A stretch of DNA of 64,000 nucleotides, taken from positions 7,365,122-7,429,121 of the forward strand of contig OX388327.1 in the NCBI GenBank assembly GCA_947579605.1, read 5' to 3'. Below, in pieces: positions 61,103 to 64,000 of the stretch (position 1 is its first letter; every line of letters begins with the position of its first letter). The stretch is from Athripsodes cinereus. Taxonomy: Eukaryota; Arthropoda; Insecta; Trichoptera; Leptoceridae. The translations under genes and the position numbers were made by a program. The notes under the pieces are model-generated. The model saw only the letters and a list, made by a program, of their open reading frames with translations, was not told the DNA's origin and ran no database searches.

Positions 61103-64000
61103 ATGTCTGAAAGTAGGATAACTCTTTTAGAAGCAAAGAAAAATGCCATATTTGCTAGAATAAATAATTTATATGAGTTATCTAAGAAAGAATTTAGTAG
61201 AGACAGTCGTTCTCAAGAAAACTTTGTAGGACAAACTGAATCGTTAAATGATATAAGACAACAGTTTGAAAGTGTGATTGAAGAATTATTCTCATTATAT
61301 ATTAAAACGCAACCAAAATTTGAACCTGATTTTCAAATATTGAATACTTTTGAAGATTTAATTTCGCATATTAAATATAAAAGATCGCAATTAATGGCAA
61401 ATAATATTAATATAACTTCTTCTATACCTAATCAGTCGAAAAATTCTATAAAACTACCCGCTATCGAAATACCTCGATTTGACGGCCAATACGAAAATTG
61501 GTCAGTATTCTACGAATCTTTTAAAACCAATATTCATTTAAATGAAAATTTAAACGATTCTCAACGCATACAATATTTGATTGGTAAATTATCGCATTCC
61601 GCTTTAAATATAATTTCTGGAATAATACCTACTGGTGAAAATTACACCGATATATGGAACAGTTTAGTGAACAGATATCAAGATAAACGAAATTTGGGGT
61701 CTCATTATATAAATAATATTTTTGATATCAAACCTACGCTTCATACCGCATCCAGCTTAAATAATTTTAGCGAAAAATTATCTGCTTCTATTGCAGCTTT
61801 AAAACAGTTAAGTATACCCGATTTGTTTGATTTTGTAATTTTTTGTAGTATGTCAAGAAAATTGGATGCGCAAACTATTCATGAGTTTGAAATGTCTGTA
61901 AGAGGCAAAGATATTCCATCATTAAAGGAATTGATTGAATTTGTGCGGGAAAAAGCAAAAATTCTAGAACGAACGTTTAATGATAGTAAAATTATATCGC
62001 GTGTGGAGAGTAACAATAAATTGCCCAATTTTAGGAACAAACCGCGAAATATTTCTAAGTCATTTATGACTAATATTAACGCATCAAATGAAAAATGTCA
62101 TTTATGTAACGCAACGCATTTGCATTATTATCAATGTAGTAAATTTATGGAACTCAATCCCAGGGAAAAATTCAATTTGATAAAATCCTCAAATGGTTGT
62201 ATAAATTGCTTAAGTAGTACGCACAAAAGTAACGCTTGTAAGTCAAAAAATTCATGTAAGCGATGTCAAAAGCATCATCATTCTTTGTTACATTTTGAGA
62301 ATGATAAATCTATTACAAATTGCATTATTTCTGATGAAAGTAATTCAAAACCTAGTACTTCAAATTTACCTACACAATCAACGTCTTTATGTGCTCGTAA
62401 CAATAAAACATCTCACTCAAAAATAATTTTATCAACCGCACAAATTTATGCTTATTGTAATGGAACTGATAAAAAATTAATTAGATGTTTGATCGATAAC
62501 GCTTCGCAAAATAATTTAATTAATATTGATTGTTGTAAAAAATTAAATTTAACGATAACTCCTTTGAGTAATTCTGTCATAAGAGGTGTAGGAATAAGTT
62601 CACGTCCCGTGCATGGTTACACGACATTAAAGATTGAGTCTCGCATTTCAGGAGACAAATATAATATCCAATGTTTAGTATTAGATTGCATTACAGAGGA
62701 TCTGCCTGTGCAATATATTAACACAGAAATTTTCCCAGGTCTGGAAACAATTTCGTTAGCAGACGTCGCTTGGAATGTGCCTGGTGAAATAGAAGTTGTT
62801 TTGGGAGCTCAATTGTTTCCCTACATTTTAATGGGTGGACGAATTGAAGTTCCAAATTTATCTCCATTAATTGAAACCACATTTGGATATATAATTATGG
62901 GTAATGTGCCCATCGAAAACGCATCGCATAACATAAAGAATTGCAACATTAGTTTAAACGCAATATCGAAAATTGATCAAAATAATTTTGACTCAATAAC
63001 ATTTTGTACGCTATCTAACAATGAGTTAGAAAAATCTCTACACAAGTTTTGGGAACTTGAAGAAATACCAAATAAAAGATATTTCAGTCCTGAAGAGACC
63101 GCATGCGAAAACATATATCGTTCTACAGTTTCTCGCAGTGTAAATGGTCAATATGTAGTTTCGCTTCCTTTTTGTAAGAACCCGTCTGAATTGGGAAATT
63201 CTCGCGCAACCGCTCAACGCAGATTATTAATTCTTGAACGCAAATTCAAAAATAATGAGACGCTTCGTAACAGCTATAATGATGTTATAAATGATTATAT
63301 AAAGAATGATTATTTATATAATTCCTTTAACCCGCTTTACACAATTAATAAAATATACGCTTTTTCGGATTCCACTATAGCTCTTTCGTGGATCCATTCG
63401 TCACCGCATCGCTGGTCCACTTTTGTTGCAAACAGAGTGGCCAATATTCAAGACAATCTTGAGTCTAAATATTTTTATCATGTTGCAGGAGTTGAAAATC
63501 CTAGTGACTGTTTATCGCGCGGCTTATCTCCTTCTCAATTATTAAAACATAAACTTTGGTGGAATGGTCCTGAATGGCTTGTTAACCAGCCAAAGTTTTG
63601 GCCAATTAAGCCATTTGTACCTTCAACAATTGCTGATATACCTGAAATGAATTCGAAATCCTTTACAGCCATTGTAAAAGAACCTTCATTTCTGGAAACG
63701 CTGGTCCTTCGAGTTTCTTCTTGGAAAAAATTACTTCACATATTGGTATATATATTACGATTTATACATAAATTACCCAAATCAGAATTTGTTGAGGTCG
63801 AACATTTGAATTTAGCCGAAAGATATATAATACACATTGTACAATTATCTCACTTTTCAAAAGAATATTGCGATCTTTTGAAAGGAAAAGTCCTCTCTAA
63901 TCCATATAGAAAACTTAATTTATTTTTGGATTCAGCTGGAATAATTCGAGTTGGTGGCAGATTGTCTAACGCAGATATATCTTTTGAGGCGAAACATCCT
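61103..64000 (+). CDS. BEL/Pao retrotransposon polyprotein lacking the reverse transcriptase core (partial at window edge)
   Basis: An uninterrupted frame of 966 codons runs from the ATG at 61103 off the window end. Residues about 110-205 are a gag (DUF1759-type) region (IKLPAIEIPRFDGQYENWS, YLIGKLSHSAL, DIWNSLVNRY). Cys/His knuckles follow from 332 (CHLCNATHLHYYQC) and 366 (CINC...CKRCQKHHHSLLH). The protease-like (DUF1758) segment has D465 in RCLIDNASQNN. The RT leader is present (YVVSLPFCKN, LGNSRATAQRRLLILERKF to about 735). The frame then jumps to the RNase H-like part (YAFSDSTIALSWIHSSPHRW, about 751) and ENPSDCLSRGLSPSQLL, WWNGPEWL. It ends in the integrase zinc-binding lead-in (FLDSAGIIRVGGRLSN, about 937). 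The YxDD-bearing RT core, usually some 450-500 residues, is missing. The start is the first ATG in frame. Confidence 0.9.
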   Translation, partial: MSESRITLLEAKKNAIFARINNLYELSKKEFSRDSRSQENFVGQTESLNDIRQQFESVIEELFSLYIKTQPKFEPDFQILNTFEDLISHIKYKRSQLMANNINITSSIPNQSKNSIKLPAIEIPRFDGQYENWSVFYESFKTNIHLNENLNDSQRIQYLIGKLSHSALNIISGIIPTGENYTDIWNSLVNRYQDKRNLGSHYINNIFDIKPTLHTASSLNNFSEKLSASIAALKQLSIPDLFDFVIFCSMSRKLDAQTIHEFEMSVRGKDIPSLKELIEFVREKAKILERTFNDSKIISRVESNNKLPNFRNKPRNISKSFMTNINASNEKCHLCNATHLHYYQCSKFMELNPREKFNLIKSSNGCINCLSSTHKSNACKSKNSCKRCQKHHHSLLHFENDKSITNCIISDESNSKPSTSNLPTQSTSLCARNNKTSHSKIILSTAQIYAYCNGTDKKLIRCLIDNASQNNLINIDCCKKLNLTITPLSNSVIRGVGISSRPVHGYTTLKIESRISGDKYNIQCLVLDCITEDLPVQYINTEIFPGLETISLADVAWNVPGEIEVVLGAQLFPYILMGGRIEVPNLSPLIETTFGYIIMGNVPIENASHNIKNCNISLNAISKIDQNNFDSITFCTLSNNELEKSLHKFWELEEIPNKRYFSPEETACENIYRSTVSRSVNGQYVVSLPFCKNPSELGNSRATAQRRLLILERKFKNNETLRNSYNDVINDYIKNDYLYNSFNPLYTINKIYAFSDSTIALSWIHSSPHRWSTFVANRVANIQDNLESKYFYHVAGVENPSDCLSRGLSPSQLLKHKLWWNGPEWLVNQPKFWPIKPFVPSTIADIPEMNSKSFTAIVKEPSFLETLVLRVSSWKKLLHILVYILRFIHKLPKSEFVEVEHLNLAERYIIHIVQLSHFSKEYCDLLKGKVLSNPYRKLNLFLDSAGIIRVGGRLSNADISFEAKHP

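Noticed and set aside
1..64000. CRISPR arrays, operons, prophage or bacterial features
   Set aside because: Composition, spliced transposon genes, SINEs and LINE tails are eukaryotic; the repeats are dispersed, not spacer-separated.

Overview
The window looks like arthropod, most probably lepidopteran, nuclear DNA. It is very AT-rich and has no operons. It is full of short 5'-truncated retroelement ends with AAAT-type tails, tRNA-derived SINEs, foldback elements and frequent GTAGGTACCTA-like words. I recognise no host protein-coding gene and no genuine RNA gene anywhere. The lepidopteran assignment is an inference from repeat style, not from a diagnostic gene.

From 1 to about 54 kb the sequence is a mosaic of decayed mobile elements. 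The commonest unit (called T1 here, roughly 240 bp, about 30 full or partial copies) ends in a TAG trinucleotide tail. It shares its last ~40 bp with what looks like a LINE 3' end (T2). Two tRNA-derived SINE families occur: S1 (about nine copies) and S2 (one near-complete copy at 37.25 kb and three fragments). LINE remnants carry recognisable C-terminal reading frames of RTE-like, Jockey/CR1-like and unassigned types. A further repeat (L3) is a LINE-like 3' end with an AATAAATA tail. An unassigned coding repeat (G) keeps the same reading frame in two copies. DNA-transposon material includes an hAT-type MITE with a perfect 8-bp target duplication, a mariner-type MITE, a Helitron-like element, two copies of a foldback MITE, and several TIR-bounded elements. 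A ~750-bp octanucleotide array (TTCGTTTA) lies at 9.9-10.7 kb. A set of near-perfect hairpins at 32.5, 34.7, 38.9 and 47.0 kb shares a related core.

From 56.2 to 59.9 kb there is an apparently intact PIF/Harbinger transposon with TTA target duplications and 17/19 matching terminal repeats. It carries two complete spliced genes that I reconstructed from splice sites: a MADF/BESS-type DNA-binding protein (355 aa, + strand) and a DDE transposase (422 aa, - strand). The genes are interdigitated: the last transposase exon sits in the first intron of the MADF gene, and the last two MADF exons sit in the second intron of the transposase gene. In Harbinger elements the two proteins normally act together, the DNA-binding protein helping nuclear import and end recognition and the transposase cutting and joining.

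From 61.1 kb to the window edge a single open frame of at least 966 codons encodes a BEL/Pao retrotransposon polyprotein (gag, zinc knuckles, protease, RNase H remnant, start of integrase). Nearly all of the reverse transcriptase is missing, but the frame is preserved across the gap. The clearest biological novelties are the interlocked Harbinger genes, the hairpin family, the T1/T2 shared tail and the frame-conserved unknown repeat G.
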